Shown here: one piece after another, positions 28,309 to 38,961 of the stretch
Position numbering within the stretch: position 1 is the stretch's first letter
Layout: each line of letters opens with the position of its first letter
Origin: Limnothrix sp. FACHB-406
GTDB taxonomy: Bacteria > Cyanobacteriota > Cyanobacteriia > CACIAM-69d
Assembly: GCF_014698235.1 (NCBI RefSeq)
Contig: NZ_JACJSP010000008.1
Coordinates: 62,001 to 126,000, forward strand
Length of the DNA: 64,000 nucleotides
Direction: 5' to 3'
Notes under the pieces: model-generated
Told to the model about the DNA's origin: nothing
The model's input: the letters and a program-made list of their open reading frames with translations, nothing else
Database searches by the model: none
Made by a program: the position numbers and the translations under genes

Positions 28309-31300
28309 ATGAGTGACCGCACCAGCCAAGCCCCTGTGTTTTCCAGCAATCCGTTGCCGGTAATGCCGGAATCCGGGTTGCGCTACCTGACTGAGGAGCG
28401 CGATGCCTGTGGCGTAGGCTTCATTGCCCAGCGCCAGGCCCAAGCCAGTCACGACTTGGTGGAGAAAGCTCTGATCGCCCTGGGTTGCATGGAGCACCGG
28501 GGCGGTTGCAGTGCCGATCGCGACTCGGGCGACGGCGCAGGGGTGATGACGGCAATTCCCTGGACCCTGATTGAGCAGTGGGCCGCCACCGAAGGCAAGA
28601 CCATCGATCGCGATCGCACGGCGGTGGGGATGTTGTTCCTGCCGTTGGATGCGGACAAGCTGGCCACAACCAAGGCCGCCATTGACACAACGATCGCGGA
28701 GGTCGGTTTGACCCTGCTGGGTTGGCGTGTTGTGCCCACCCGCCCCGAGGTGCTGGGCATCCAAGCCCGCGAGAACCTGCCGACGATCGAGCAGGTGATT
28801 ATTGAATCCACCCTAACCGGCGATGCCCTGGAACGGCAACTCTACCAACTGCGCCGTCGGCTCGGAAATGCGGTGGTGAAGGCCCTCGGTGAGGATGATA
28901 CAAAAGTCACATCCCAGTCCGTAGGATTCTACGCTTGCTCCCTCTCGAACCACACGATTATTTACAAGGGGATGGTGCGATCGGAGGTTTTGGGTCGCTT
29001 CTACCAAGACTTGACCAACCCGGACTACACCAGCGCTTGGGCGGTCTACCACCGACGCTTCAGCACTAACACGATGCCCCGCTGGCCCCTGGCGCAACCG
29101 ATGCGGATGCTGGGCCACAACGGCGAAATCAATACTCTGCTGGGCAACCTGAATTGGATGTTGGCCAAACAGGCGGATTTGGCCCATGAAAATTGGACAA
29201 CCGAGGAGCTGAACGCCCTCAAGCCGATCGTCAGCTACGAAAACAGCGACTCAGCCAACTTGGATAATTCCTTGGAACTGTTGGTGCGATCGGGCCGCAG
29301 CATTCTGGAAGCCGTCACCCTGCTGGTTCCGGAAGCCTACGAAAATCAGCCGGATTTGGCCGACTACCCGGAAATCGTCGATTACTACAACTACTATCGC
29401 GGGGTGCAAGAACCCTGGGATGGCCCGGCACTGCTGGTGTTTGGCGATGGCAAGATCGTCGGCGCAACGCTCGATCGCAACGGTCTGCGCCCCGCCCGCT
29501 ACTGCATCACCCGCGATGACTACATCATCGTTGGCTCGGAAGCCGGTGTGGTGGACATCCCGATCGAGAACATCCTCGAAAAGGGTCGTCTCGGCCCCGG
29601 CCAGGCGATCGCCGTGGATCTGGAAGCCGGTGAAGTCCTGAAAAATTGGGATCTGAAGCTGAAGGTGGCTCGCCAGCATCCCTACGGCGACTGGGTGCGC
29701 GACCATCAACAACAGTTGACCGCCCAACCCTTCGCCACCGATAAAACCCTGGATGAGGGTCGCCTGCTGCAACACCAAACGGCCTTTGGCTACACCGCCG
29801 AGGATATTGATTTGGTGATTGTGGACATGGCGGCCAACGGCAAGGAGCCGACCTACTGCATGGGCGATGACATCCCCTTGGCAGTGCTCTCGACTCGCCC
29901 CCACCTGCTTTATGACTACTTCAAGCAGCGGTTTGCTCAGGTGACGAACCCACCGATCGACCCCCTGCGCGAAAAGCTGGTAATGTCGCTGGAAATGCAC
30001 CTGGGACGGCGCGGCAACCTGCTGAATCCCATTCCGGAAGCGGCCCGCCTGCTGAAGATTAGCTCGCCCGTGCTGAATGAAACGGAACTGGGCAAGCTGT
30101 CCGAGTCCGGAATGCAAGTGGTCACCCTTTCAACGCTCTACAGCACGGCCGATGGCCCGGCGGGTCTGCGGGCAGCGATTACAGCCCTGCAAGAACGGGC
30201 CGTGGCGGCGGTGCAAGGCGGGGCAGAAATCCTGATCCTGAGCGATCGCACCGATGGCCTGTCGCCGGACACCACCTACATTCCGCCGCTGGTGGCGATC
30301 GGCTCGGTGCACCACCACTTGATCCGCCAAGGAATGCGGATGCAGGTGTCGATCGTGGCGGACACGGCCCAATGTTGGAGCACGCATCACTTTGCCTGTG
30401 CGGTGGGCTTCGGGGCCAGCGCCGTTTGCCCCTACCTGGCCCTGGAAAGCATCCGCCATTGGTGGAACAGCGATCGCACCCAAAACCTGATGGGCAGCGG
30501 TAAGTTGCCGGCCTGCTCGATCGAGCAGGCCCAGGCCAACTACCGGGCCGCCGTGGAAGCCGGGTTGCTGAAGATCCTCTCGAAGATGGGGATTTCGCTG
30601 CTGGCTAGCTACCATGGGGCACAAATTTTCGAGGCGATCGGGATTGGCCGCGAGCTGATCGACCTGGCCTTTGTGGGCACGCCGTCCCGCGTTGGTGGCT
30701 TGGGCGTGGCGGAACTGGCCCAGGAGGTGATGACCTTCCATGCGACCGCCTTCCCCGAACTGACGGCCAAGAAGCTGGAAAACATGGGCTTCGTCCAGTA
30801 CCGCAAGGGTGGCGAATACCACATGAATTCGCCGGAAATGGCCAAGGCCCTACACAAGGCCGTGGATGCCTTCAAGGCCCAAACGCCCGAGGGTGAATGG
30901 ATGCCCGGCGCGCAAGCCCTCAGCACCGAAGCCTACGACCACTACAGCGTCTACAAGCGCTATTTGCAGCAGCGCACGCCCACGGCCCTGCGGGACTTGC
31001 TGGACTTCGACACCAGCCGCAGCCCGATTTCCGTGGACGAAGTGGAGTCGATCGAATCGATTCTGAAGCGGTTCTGCACGGGCGGTATGTCTCTCGGGGC
31101 GTTGTCGCCGGAAGCCCACGAGGTGTTGGCGATCGCCATGAACCGGATTGGTGGCAAGTCCAACTCCGGCGAAGGCGGCGAAGATCCGCGCCGCTACACC
31201 ACCCTGAATGATGTGGACGAAAACGGCTTGTCGGCCACCTTCCCGCACCTAAAGGGCCTGCGGAACGGCGACACGGCCAGCTCCGCGATTAAGCAGGTGG

Positions 31301-33024
31301 CTTCGGGGCGCTTTGGCGTGACCCCGGAATACCTGATGAGCGCCGAGCAAATCGAAATCAAGGTGGCCCAAGGGGCGAAACCCGGTGAGGGCGGTCAGCT
31401 CCCCGGGAAGAAGGTCAGCCCTTACATTGCCATGCTGCGGCGATCGAAGCCCGGCGTAACCCTGATTTCGCCGCCGCCCCACCACGACATCTACTCGATC
31501 GAGGATTTGGCCCAACTGATCTTTGATCTGCACCAAATCAACCCGCGCGCCAAGGTGTCCGTGAAGCTGGTGGCCGAAGTGGGCATCGGCACGGTGGCCG
31601 CCGGGGTGGCCAAGGCCAACGCCGACGTGATCCAAATTTCCGGCCACGACGGCGGCACGGGAGCCTCGCCCCTCAGCTCAATCAAGCACGCCGGTAGCCC
31701 CTGGGAATTGGGCTTGGCGGAAGTGCACAAGTCCCTGATGGAAAACGGCCTGCGCGATCGCGTCGTTCTGCGCGTCGATGGCGGCTTCAAGACCGGCTGG
31801 GATGTGTTGATGGCGGCGCTGATGGGTGGTGAAGAATTCGGCTTCGGCACGATCGCGATGATCGCCGAGGGCTGCATCATGGCCCGCGTTTGCCACATGA
31901 ACACCTGCCCCGTGGGCGTGACCAGCCAACAGGAAAACCTGCGCAAGCGGTTCCCCGGCATTCCGGATCATGTGGTCAACTTCTTCTACTTCGTGGCTCA
32001 GGAAGTGCGGCTGTTGCTGGCTCGGTTGGGCTTCCGTCGCCTGGATGAGGTGATTGGGCGCGCTGACCTGCTGAAGCGGCGCGAAGATGCCAGCCTGACC
32101 AAGACCCAGGCGATCGACCTGTCGATCTTGACCAATTTGCCCGACAGCCGGAGCGATCGCGCCTGGCTGAACCACAGCCCCCGCCCCCACAGCAACGATG
32201 TGGTGCTGGACAACGCAATCCTGGGCGATGAGGACATCCAACGGGCGATCCGCCACCAGGGCACGGTGCAAAAGACGATCAAGATCATCAACACCGATCG
32301 CTCCGTGGGCACGCGGGTTTCCGGCAACATCGCCAAGCGCTACGGCGACAAGGGCTTTGAAGGCCATCTGCACCTCACCTTCGTGGGCAGCGCCGGCCAA
32401 AGCTTCGGAGCCTTCAACATCAACGGCATGACCCTGGAGCTGATTGGTGAGTCCAACGACTACGTGGGCAAGGGCATGAACGGCGGTGAAATCATCGTCC
32501 GGCCGCCCGCCGAAGCCACCTTTGCGCCGGAACACAATGCGATCGTCGGCAACACCTGCCTCTACGGTTCCACGGGCGGCGTGCTCTACGCCAGCGGTCG
32601 GGCCGGTGAGCGGTTCGGCGTGCGCAACTCCAAGGGCCAAGCGGTGATCGAGGGCGCAGGCGACCACTGCTGCGAATACATGACCGGCGGCACGATCGTG
32701 GTACTCGGTTCCACGGGTCGCAACGTGGGCGCGGGCATGACCGGTGGTTTGGCCTACTGCTACGACGAGGACGGCAGCTTCCCCGGCAAGGTGAACGGCG
32801 AAATCGTCAAGATCCAGCGGGTTTGCACCCCGGCGGGCGAAGAGCAACTGAAAACGCTGATCGAAGCCCATGCCGAAAAGACCGGCAGCCCGAAGGCGAA
32901 GGCGATCCTGGCCGATTGGGCGAATAGCTTGCCCAAGTTCTGGCAAGTCGTGCCGCCGTCGGAAGCGAACACACCGGAAGCGAATGCCAACCCCGCCGAG
33001 GAAAAGGTAGCCGCAACGGTTTAG
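28309..33024 (+). CDS. glsF: Ferredoxin-dependent glutamate synthase
   Basis: 1571-residue Fd-GOGAT, which with glutamine synthetase assimilates ammonium: glutamine + 2-oxoglutarate + reduced ferredoxin give two glutamates. The catalytic N-terminal Cys is C34 in [11 protein letters not shown], exposed after removal of a 33-residue propeptide. [25 protein letters not shown] is the plant/chloroplast-type version of the amidotransferase domain. The synthase barrel contains [10 protein letters not shown] and [15 protein letters not shown]; the 3Fe-4S cluster cysteines are in [15 protein letters not shown]; the C-terminal beta-helix has [18 protein letters not shown]. No small subunit (gltD) is adjacent, as expected for the ferredoxin type. 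Confidence 0.96.
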   Translation: MSDRTSQAPVFSSNPLPVMPESGLRYLTEERDACGVGFIAQRQAQASHDLVEKALIALGCMEHRGGCSADRDSGDGAGVMTAIPWTLIEQWAATEGKTIDRDRTAVGMLFLPLDADKLATTKAAIDTTIAEVGLTLLGWRVVPTRPEVLGIQARENLPTIEQVIIESTLTGDALERQLYQLRRRLGNAVVKALGEDDTKVTSQSVGFYACSLSNHTIIYKGMVRSEVLGRFYQDLTNPDYTSAWAVYHRRFSTNTMPRWPLAQPMRMLGHNGEINTLLGNLNWMLAKQADLAHENWTTEELNALKPIVSYENSDSANLDNSLELLVRSGRSILEAVTLLVPEAYENQPDLADYPEIVDYYNYYRGVQEPWDGPALLVFGDGKIVGATLDRNGLRPARYCITRDDYIIVGSEAGVVDIPIENILEKGRLGPGQAIAVDLEAGEVLKNWDLKLKVARQHPYGDWVRDHQQQLTAQPFATDKTLDEGRLLQHQTAFGYTAEDIDLVIVDMAANGKEPTYCMGDDIPLAVLSTRPHLLYDYFKQRFAQVTNPPIDPLREKLVMSLEMHLGRRGNLLNPIPEAARLLKISSPVLNETELGKLSESGMQVVTLSTLYSTADGPAGLRAAITALQERAVAAVQGGAEILILSDRTDGLSPDTTYIPPLVAIGSVHHHLIRQGMRMQVSIVADTAQCWSTHHFACAVGFGASAVCPYLALESIRHWWNSDRTQNLMGSGKLPACSIEQAQANYRAAVEAGLLKILSKMGISLLASYHGAQIFEAIGIGRELIDLAFVGTPSRVGGLGVAELAQEVMTFHATAFPELTAKKLENMGFVQYRKGGEYHMNSPEMAKALHKAVDAFKAQTPEGEWMPGAQALSTEAYDHYSVYKRYLQQRTPTALRDLLDFDTSRSPISVDEVESIESILKRFCTGGMSLGALSPEAHEVLAIAMNRIGGKSNSGEGGEDPRRYTTLNDVDENGLSATFPHLKGLRNGDTASSAIKQVASGRFGVTPEYLMSAEQIEIKVAQGAKPGEGGQLPGKKVSPYIAMLRRSKPGVTLISPPPHHDIYSIEDLAQLIFDLHQINPRAKVSVKLVAEVGIGTVAAGVAKANADVIQISGHDGGTGASPLSSIKHAGSPWELGLAEVHKSLMENGLRDRVVLRVDGGFKTGWDVLMAALMGGEEFGFGTIAMIAEGCIMARVCHMNTCPVGVTSQQENLRKRFPGIPDHVVNFFYFVAQEVRLLLARLGFRRLDEVIGRADLLKRREDASLTKTQAIDLSILTNLPDSRSDRAWLNHSPRPHSNDVVLDNAILGDEDIQRAIRHQGTVQKTIKIINTDRSVGTRVSGNIAKRYGDKGFEGHLHLTFVGSAGQSFGAFNINGMTLELIGESNDYVGKGMNGGEIIVRPPAEATFAPEHNAIVGNTCLYGSTGGVLYASGRAGERFGVRNSKGQAVIEGAGDHCCEYMTGGTIVVLGSTGRNVGAGMTGGLAYCYDEDGSFPGKVNGEIVKIQRVCTPAGEEQLKTLIEAHAEKTGSPKAKAILADWANSLPKFWQVVPPSEANTPEANANPAEEKVAATV

Positions 33025-33157
33025 TTTCAGTTTCCTAGGGCGATCGGGTGGTGATGAGCTGCCCGATGCCTTGACCCCAGTTGGTTGCTCATTCAGGGCG
33101 ATCGGCTGGGGTTATCCTTTAAATAACAGAACTTATCCTTCCCGTAGTTTTGCCAAC

Positions 33158-33361
33158 ATGGTTGATCCATCAACATCCACAGAAGCGGAGGAAATGCCAG
33201 AGTCGCGACATGCCGCCACCGATCCACAAAAATGTCGCAACATGGCAGAGAAATACGATTGGACATTGCTCAGAGTTGAGAAAACTGGCGATCGTATTTT
33301 GAAAGTAAATTGTGTTTTTGCTGGTGAAACTGAGTTTCCCAATTACACCCCTGAAGACTGA
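33158..33361 (+). CDS. Small hypothetical protein
   Basis: 67 residues starting MVDPSTSTEAEEMPESRH with a basic/hydrophobic second half (NMAEKYDWTLLRVEKTGDRILKVNCVFAGETEFPNYTPED). ATG 33158 is chosen over the longer frame from 33071 because the extension carries no recognisable sequence; no strong ribosome-binding site is seen. I recall similar KYGWTL..EKTGDRILKV proteins in other cyanobacteria, without known function. Followed by another small gene eight bases downstream. Confidence 0.6.
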   Translation: MVDPSTSTEAEEMPESRHAATDPQKCRNMAEKYDWTLLRVEKTGDRILKVNCVFAGETEFPNYTPED

Positions 33362-33369
33362 GGCAGACC

Positions 33370-33744
33370 ATGGGACGCTACATCATTTTCAAAACGGAAA
33401 CGGCCGACGCGGAAGGGTGGGACGATCGGCAACTGATGCCCAGCGGTAGCCTGACGGATATTTTGGCTGAGTATTACGATGCGTCTCAGCGCCCTTTGCC
33501 TCAACCGGGCTATCGATTGCGCGATTATGTGCGGGTTGAGTCGGCGATCGATCCGCAATTTCCCGCCGCCAGCACCCACAGCCGCCTCAGCAATTGGCAA
33601 GTCACACGGGTTGAGGTTTATGAACCCCGGGAGATGGGCAGCGCGTTTGAGGCGATCGCCGTTTGCTTCTGTCAGTGGGTTCCGATCGCCGCCCCGATCG
33701 AACCCCTACCCGCGATCGAGTCCCCAGCTCTCTACCCAGCTTGA
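33370..33744 (+). CDS. Hypothetical protein
   Basis: 124 residues, starting MGRYIIFKTETADAEGWDD. The first part is a strand-rich soluble domain; the tail is Pro/Ala-rich (APIEPLPAIESPALYPA). No motif is recognised. Starts eight bases after the preceding gene, with AGGCAG before the ATG, so the two small genes are likely one transcript. Confidence 0.6.
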   Translation: MGRYIIFKTETADAEGWDDRQLMPSGSLTDILAEYYDASQRPLPQPGYRLRDYVRVESAIDPQFPAASTHSRLSNWQVTRVEVYEPREMGSAFEAIAVCFCQWVPIAAPIEPLPAIESPALYPA

Positions 33745-33839
33745 TTAAACCCATTCGGTTGGTTTCGATGATGCATGGTGGTGGTGCGTAGGACAAAAGC
33801 TAACTGTTTCGTGACTCCGAGATCGTACTCCTATGCACC

Positions 33840-34937
33840 CTACCAAGGGATGGCAAAGAGTTCATCAAGATCGCTTGACAAGAATGGATTATCCTCATCC
33901 AGATCCTCAGAAGGTGTTGTCCCGAAGATTTCCATGAGTGCTTTTAAGTGTTCAGGGCCATTGTTTTCGTAGTAGTCGATCGCCACATTCCCTACGTTCT
34001 GAATTGCTTTGTAATCAAACCCAAAGCCAATCATTGCACCAACTACAGGAAGCGCCTGACGCAAGCCTCTATTAATTCCTTTCTCAGCCATCTGCTTGCC
34101 AAATGTCTTCCAAATCATTTCTCGCAACGGATGCATAGTGCCTACTTTCTGCACAAGCTTTGGCATATGTTGAAAAACAATATCCTTACCTAGAGGAGAG
34201 GTCACTGCCGTTTTCAACAATCTTGGCATTGATTGAGTACTAATATTTAGAAGCGCATCTTTAACTAGCGGAAAAGCACCTGCTTTCTGCACAAACTTTG
34301 GCAATAACTGAGTGCTGAAATTCAGAATTGCATCTTTCCCCATGTGAGCCGCTCCTTGAGCAACATACCTGCTGCTGTGTGAAATAGTTGATTTCACAGC
34401 GGTCGCCGTAGCAATCTTTGTCGCTGCTTGTGCAACTGTAGCTTTCAGGTTGTGGCTAGATTGATGATTTTGCTCTTCACGTTCCAATTCTGATTCAAGA
34501 TCTGTGAATGCTTGTTCTATCTGAGCCGCCAGCATTTTCTGGAGTGATCGAGAAATATCATCGAAGGACTTATTAGACAGGATCAGCGAAGCATCAGTCT
34601 TGAAATCTGTTGTTTCAGCAGAGTAGCCATAGGCATAGGCCACACCTTGAATAGTAAAGGCTTGTAATTGTAGTGTCTTGACTAAAGCAACCGGCAAGGT
34701 AGCCACTAGCAAAGGCAGGCCTAATAAGCCTGTTCCCGCTCCCATCAAACCACTCCACAAGGCTTGCTGCCCGATGATGATTTTTGCAATCTCTTTGGGT
34801 GATGCGGCGGGATTATCGATGCGTGCTTTATGGACGGCTTCCCGCACGGTAGAAAAATCAACGCTGGAAATGCTATCTAGGAGGCCCTCAATACTGCGCT
34901 GCAAATCGAATGCTGATTCGGATGTGGATTCAGACAT
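33840..34937 (-). CDS. EcsC-family protein with internal repeats
   Basis: 365 residues. EcsC-like landmarks are the glycine-rich hydrophobic stretch SGLMGAGTGLLGLPLLVATLPVALVKTLQLQAFTIQGVAYAYGY and the C-terminal GINRGLRQALPVVGAMIGFGFDYKAIQNVGNVAIDYY. Between residues about 195 and 285 a roughly 30-residue unit occurs three times (GKDAILNFSTQLLPKFVQKAG, VKDALLNISTQSMPRLLKTA, GKDIVFQHMPKLVQKVG). The DNA is AT-rich relative to neighbours. ATG 34937 (MSESTSES) is preferred to 34982. Function unknown. Confidence 0.7.
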   Translation of the reverse strand: MSESTSESAFDLQRSIEGLLDSISSVDFSTVREAVHKARIDNPAASPKEIAKIIIGQQALWSGLMGAGTGLLGLPLLVATLPVALVKTLQLQAFTIQGVAYAYGYSAETTDFKTDASLILSNKSFDDISRSLQKMLAAQIEQAFTDLESELEREEQNHQSSHNLKATVAQAATKIATATAVKSTISHSSRYVAQGAAHMGKDAILNFSTQLLPKFVQKAGAFPLVKDALLNISTQSMPRLLKTAVTSPLGKDIVFQHMPKLVQKVGTMHPLREMIWKTFGKQMAEKGINRGLRQALPVVGAMIGFGFDYKAIQNVGNVAIDYYENNGPEHLKALMEIFGTTPSEDLDEDNPFLSSDLDELFAIPW

Positions 34938-35397
34938 GAGAATTCTGAGGGGGAAACTAGGAATCAGAACTGTCCATGGCAAACATAAGCGACTTGAGGA
35001 GCTTCACAGTTTCATGGCTGAACGGCTTTATTTTTAATCGCCATGCTCATTCTCCAATGAAATTACAACAATGTTTCCCTAATTTTTAATTAATCACGGC
35101 TTTTTTGTGATTCTGATCACTGATATCGAAATGAATGGATCACAAAAGGCACTTTATAAACTGGATTATTAGTTGATTTCTGCTCTGCATGGTAGACGGT
35201 GTGTGGGAATGCCGATTAGGCGCTTCGTGATGCCGTTTGCAGGCGGGAAAATGCTTTGAACTGGAACGGTCGGGAAGCAGGCTGCCTGACACGCTAGGGA
35301 GATTGCTTTGTCTGGAAGGCGCTTACGATTGGCGATCGCCCGTTGCAGAAGCGCTTGTGTCAAGATCGCAGTAGACGATCGAGTGGAGGATCAAGCA
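34938..35397. other. Intergenic region before PIN module 1
   Basis: The first part (35030-35170) is AT-rich; the second (35170-35395) is GC-rich, with an open minus-strand frame that lacks a ribosome-binding site. I see no promoter or RNA that I can support, and no explanation for the abrupt composition change near 35165. Confidence 0.45.
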
Positions 35398-35808
35398 ATG
35401 AACCCAGGGGAATTGCGATCGGCAGCGCTGCGATTATCAGTGGGCGATCGGTTGCGGCTGATTTGGGATTTGGTGCGATCGCTCCTGAGCTGGGATGGGG
35501 CGATCAAACCCTCCGTACCCGCAGAACCCAGCCTAGAAGGGGCGATCGCCCGAATTGAGCCGCTGATTGACCAGGCGGCAAGTCACCAACCGCACTATCA
35601 ACCACAACTCAAGACCCGTTTGCTGGATAACTTGCGCCACACGTTTGCCCAATCCCCTAGCCATTGGCAAACCCTATTAACCATGTCAGAGGCGGCGTTA
35701 TCAGAAAAAGTAGCGTTGCTGTTAGCCACTGAAGCCCTGCTAGCAGCCAGTGAAAACGAATCTGAGGCGGATCAGGCAGAATTACAGCAACTGATTGAAG
35801 GGCGATAA
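35398..35808 (+). CDS. Putative antitoxin of PIN module 1
   Basis: 136 residues, starting MNPGELRSAALRLSVGDRLRLIWDLVRSLL, all helical, with an acidic Glu-rich C-terminus (ENESEADQAELQQLIEGR). Its position, five bases before a PIN-domain gene and with a strong GGAGG site, is that of an antitoxin, although it is longer than typical VapB proteins and no ribbon-helix-helix or AbrB fold is obvious. The N-terminal 45 residues are almost identical to the antitoxin of module 2; the rest differs. The start at 35398 is fixed by GGAGG eight bases upstream. Confidence 0.7.
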   Translation: MNPGELRSAALRLSVGDRLRLIWDLVRSLLSWDGAIKPSVPAEPSLEGAIARIEPLIDQAASHQPHYQPQLKTRLLDNLRHTFAQSPSHWQTLLTMSEAALSEKVALLLATEALLAASENESEADQAELQQLIEGR

Positions 35809-35813
35809 ACCGA

Positions 35814-36215
35814 ATGGTTTATTTACTAGATACCAATATCGTCAGTGAGTTTTTAAAACGGGATTCTCAACTGCTGTCTCAGCTTCGGTTGTTGTTGGCA
35901 ACTGAGTCCGTAGCCATTAGCGCTATCACCTACTATGAAATTAGGCGGGGTCTATTAGCAAAGGCCGCACCCAAACAATTAGAACTATTTGATCGATTCT
36001 GCCAGCTTGTGAATATCGTACCGGTCACACATCCCGAAATTGTCAATATTGCTAGCGAGATTTATGCAGATCTGCGATCGCGCGGTTGCTTGATTCAAGA
36101 TGCAGATATCTTGATTGCGGCAACGGCGATCACCCAAAATTGGATTTTGATTTCCAATGATTCTGATCTCTCTCGCGTGCAAGGATTACGATTGGAAAAT
36201 TGGCTGATTCGTTGA
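35814..36215 (+). CDS. vapC: PIN-domain toxin (VapC-like), module 1
   Basis: 133-residue PIN-fold endoribonuclease candidate. The conserved acidic residues are visible: D6 in YLLDTN, E42 in YYEIRRG, D98 in QDADILIAATA and D118 in SNDSDLSRV, so the magnesium-binding site looks intact. VapC enzymes cleave tRNA or rRNA when released from the antitoxin. Residues from about 80 to the end are nearly identical to the second PIN toxin of this window. Confidence 0.85.
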   Translation: MVYLLDTNIVSEFLKRDSQLLSQLRLLLATESVAISAITYYEIRRGLLAKAAPKQLELFDRFCQLVNIVPVTHPEIVNIASEIYADLRSRGCLIQDADILIAATAITQNWILISNDSDLSRVQGLRLENWLIR

Positions 36216-36242
36216 ATCTAAAAAACAATGGAGGATCAAGCG

Positions 36243-36653
36243 ATGAATCCAGGGGACTTGCGATCGGCAGCGCTGCGGTTATCAGTGGGCGATCGGTTGC
36301 GGCTGATTTGGGACTTGGTGCGATCGCTCCTGGGCTGGGATGGGGCGATCGAGCCGGCCGCACCCGCAGAACCTAGCCTAGAACGGGCGATCGACCGGAT
36401 TGAACAACTAATTGACCAGGCCTTGGCAGCACATCCCGACTGGGATCCTGGCTTGAAACGGCCGGTACTCGATCGGGTGGCATCTTCCCTTTCGCAATCG
36501 CCCGATCGTTGGCGAGCCATCTTAGCCACACCAGAGGAAACGCTTCTGAAGCGTGTGAGCTTGTGGCTAGTTATGGAAACATTTAGTCAGATTGCAGCCG
36601 AAGAATCTGACGCAGAAAAAGCAGAACTCGTAGCCATCATTGAGGGGAAATAG
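36243..36653 (+). CDS. Putative antitoxin of PIN module 2
   Basis: 136 residues, starting MNPGDLRSAALRLSVGDRLRLIWDLVRSLL. The N-terminal 45 residues almost match module 1 (three or four substitutions); the rest diverges (WDPGLKRPVLDRVASSLSQSPDRW...). ATG 36243 has GGAGG at the proper distance; a frame from 36228 reads through the ribosome-binding site. The stop overlaps the GTG start of the following PIN toxin by one base, so the pair is coupled. Confidence 0.7.
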   Translation: MNPGDLRSAALRLSVGDRLRLIWDLVRSLLGWDGAIEPAAPAEPSLERAIDRIEQLIDQALAAHPDWDPGLKRPVLDRVASSLSQSPDRWRAILATPEETLLKRVSLWLVMETFSQIAAEESDAEKAELVAIIEGK

Positions 36654-37060
36654 TGTTGGTTGGCTATCTGCTGGATACGAATATTGTGAGTGCCATCATT
36701 CAGGGCAATATCTCAGTAAAAGCTAAGTTTCTTGAGGTAATTGTGGTGATGCCAATCGCTATTAGCGCTATTACCTACTTTGAATGTCGGCGTGGGTTGT
36801 TGGCGAACAAGTCGCAAAAGAAAATCCAAGCCTTTACTGATTTTTGCCAATTGGTCGATATCTTACCAGTGACGCATCCGGAAATTGTGGAAATTGCTAG
36901 CGAGATTTATGCAGATCTGCGATCGCGCGGTTGCTTGATTCAAGATGCAGATATTTTGATTGCAGCAACGGCGATCGCCCACAACTGGATTTTGATTTCC
37001 AACGATTCTGATCTCTCTCGCGTGCAAGGATTGCAATTGGAGAATTGGTTAATTCGCTAA
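36653..37060 (+). CDS. vapC: PIN-domain toxin (VapC-like), module 2
   Basis: 135 residues, GTG start overlapping the antitoxin stop (TAGTG). Contains the PIN acidic residues in YLLDTN, YFECRRG, QDADILIAATA and SNDSDLSRV. N-terminal half differs from module 1 (NISVKAKFLEVIVVMPIA vs DSQLLSQLRLLLATESVA), while the C-terminal half is nearly identical, down to the DNA. Confidence 0.85.
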   Translation: MLVGYLLDTNIVSAIIQGNISVKAKFLEVIVVMPIAISAITYFECRRGLLANKSQKKIQAFTDFCQLVDILPVTHPEIVEIASEIYADLRSRGCLIQDADILIAATAIAHNWILISNDSDLSRVQGLQLENWLIR

Positions 37061-37109
37061 ACTGCTAACCCTTGCCCACAACCGACTTTTCAGCCCTTCA
37101 TTTAGATGA

Positions 37110-38528
37110 TTAGGCTTTTTGGGCTTTGTAGAGTTGCTTAAAGCGTTCCTGCTGAATTTTGTGATCAACGATCGGGGCGGGATAACCCAATGATCGACGC
37201 TCGATCGGGGTAATTTTTCCCGTGAGTAATGATCCCGTATCCAACCGGCGCAACTCAGGAACCCACTGGCGAATATAGTCACCCTCCGCATCAAATTTTT
37301 GGGCTTGGCTAGCGGGATTAAAAATGCGTAACGGCTTTGGATCCATGCCACTGGAAGCGCTCCACTGCCAACCGCCATTGTTAGCTGAAAGATCGCCATC
37401 GACCAGATTTTGCATAAAGTATTTTTCGCCCCAACGCCAATCGATGATCAAATCTTTGGTTAGGAAACTGGCCACAATCATGCGACAACGGTTGTGCATC
37501 CAGCCAGTTTCATTCAGTTGACGCATCGCCGCATCAACGATCGGATAACCCGTTTGGCCATTGCACCAAGCTTCAAAGAGAGCTTCATTGTTCTCCCAAG
37601 GAAAAGTTTTGAGGGGCGCACGATAGGCTCCTTCCGCAAGTTCGGGAAAGTGATACATCACATGTTGATAAAACTCGCGCCAGGCTAATTCCTGTTGCCA
37701 GGTGCGAATGCTGTTGATGGCTTCTTCGCTGCGGGCATGGTCGAGGGCGCTGGCGCTGGCCTGCCAAATTTCCCGAATCCCGATCGCCCCAAATTTCAAA
37801 GCGGCGCTCAGGCCCGATGTGCCCTCCAAGGCGGGGAAGTTGCGATCGGGATCGTAGGCTTCAATGGCCCGTTGGCAGAAGGTTTCCAAGCGCGATCGGG
37901 CGGCGGCGGTTCCCGGTTCCAAAATCCAAGGCCCATCCCAGGGATACCCCAATTGGCGAGCGGTGGGCAGCGGGATCGCCTGGGTTTTGGCCCGTTCAGC
38001 TTCGGTGAGGGGCAAGAGGCGATCGGGCGCGGGCGCGGGGGTCGCTTTCGATCGGGACTGCCAATTTTTCCAAAAGGGCCCATAGACCGTGTAGGGCGTG
38101 CCGGAGCCGGTGCGAATTTCGTCCGGCGCATGGAGCAGTTGATCCCACTGGGTTTGAGCAGCAACGCCCCGCTCCTTCAGGGCAGCCAACAGGGCCCGAT
38201 CGCGCTGCAAGGCGTAGGGTTCCACATCCCAATTCCAGGCCACGGCCACAGCTCCGAGGCGATCGGCTAAGTTGGGAATTTCCACCGTGGGATCCCCTTT
38301 GAGGATCAGGAAATCCCCACCCCGTTCTTGATAGGTTTGCTGCAATTCTGCCAAGCAGCCGATCAGATAAGCCACCCGTGCGGGAGCCACATCATCCCGA
38401 TCGAGAATTCCAGGATCAAGACAGAAAACACCGACAACTTTGGGCGATCGAGCAACGGCTTGGGCTAGACCTAAATTATCGGAAATTCGCAGGTCTTTTC
38501 GATGCCAAAACAACAGCAATTCGGACAT
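37110..38528 (-). CDS. phr: Deoxyribodipyrimidine (CPD) photolyase
   Basis: 472-residue flavoprotein that uses blue light to split cyclobutane pyrimidine dimers. N-terminal photolyase alpha/beta domain [19 protein letters not shown]-terminal FAD domain with [91 protein letters not shown] and [12 protein letters not shown]. These are class I CPD photolyase features. The frame opens upstream to 38606, but [14 protein letters not shown] at 38528 is the normal start. Confidence 0.94.
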   Translation of the reverse strand: MSELLLFWHRKDLRISDNLGLAQAVARSPKVVGVFCLDPGILDRDDVAPARVAYLIGCLAELQQTYQERGGDFLILKGDPTVEIPNLADRLGAVAVAWNWDVEPYALQRDRALLAALKERGVAAQTQWDQLLHAPDEIRTGSGTPYTVYGPFWKNWQSRSKATPAPAPDRLLPLTEAERAKTQAIPLPTARQLGYPWDGPWILEPGTAAARSRLETFCQRAIEAYDPDRNFPALEGTSGLSAALKFGAIGIREIWQASASALDHARSEEAINSIRTWQQELAWREFYQHVMYHFPELAEGAYRAPLKTFPWENNEALFEAWCNGQTGYPIVDAAMRQLNETGWMHNRCRMIVASFLTKDLIIDWRWGEKYFMQNLVDGDLSANNGGWQWSASSGMDPKPLRIFNPASQAQKFDAEGDYIRQWVPELRRLDTGSLLTGKITPIERRSLGYPAPIVDHKIQQERFKQLYKAQKA

Positions 38529-38961
38529 AGGTGACACAAAAGCTCTGCCAAGTTTCCACACAATGCCTATTCGTGATTCGCGATTCTGTGCGATATCCTG
38601 GGGCAAAATGATTTATTACTGATAACCCCATTGTACACAATTCAGAAAAATGTAATGTTTTGTATCTAAATTCCTAATCATCAAAACAGGCAATGCCCAA
38701 TTAGTCATCATCAATCGTTTTTCTATGTATCAAAAGTAACATGCCTTGGCGTTGTGTAGCTCTCAATCAGTATTTTAAGAAATGGAAGAGCTTAAGCCAG
38801 TAGGATGACTTATTCGATTTTGTTTAATCCCAGCATCAAGCAACTGGGCGCGATCGTGAGTAGCCTCCAAGGTGACGATCAAACGAGTTTTATCCTCTAA
38901 TGGCTGATCGGGCTGCCATCCTCGATCAATCCCTAATCAATCCCCAATTCATCAAACAACT
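38529..38961. other. AT-rich divergent intergenic region phr/kinase
   Basis: About 430 bp, AT-rich from 38600 to 38770. It should hold both promoters. No operator or structured RNA could be identified by eye. Confidence 0.45.

Noticed and set aside
35169-35363. 64-residue minus-strand frame before PIN module 1
   Set aside because: No ribosome-binding site and no family match that I can support.
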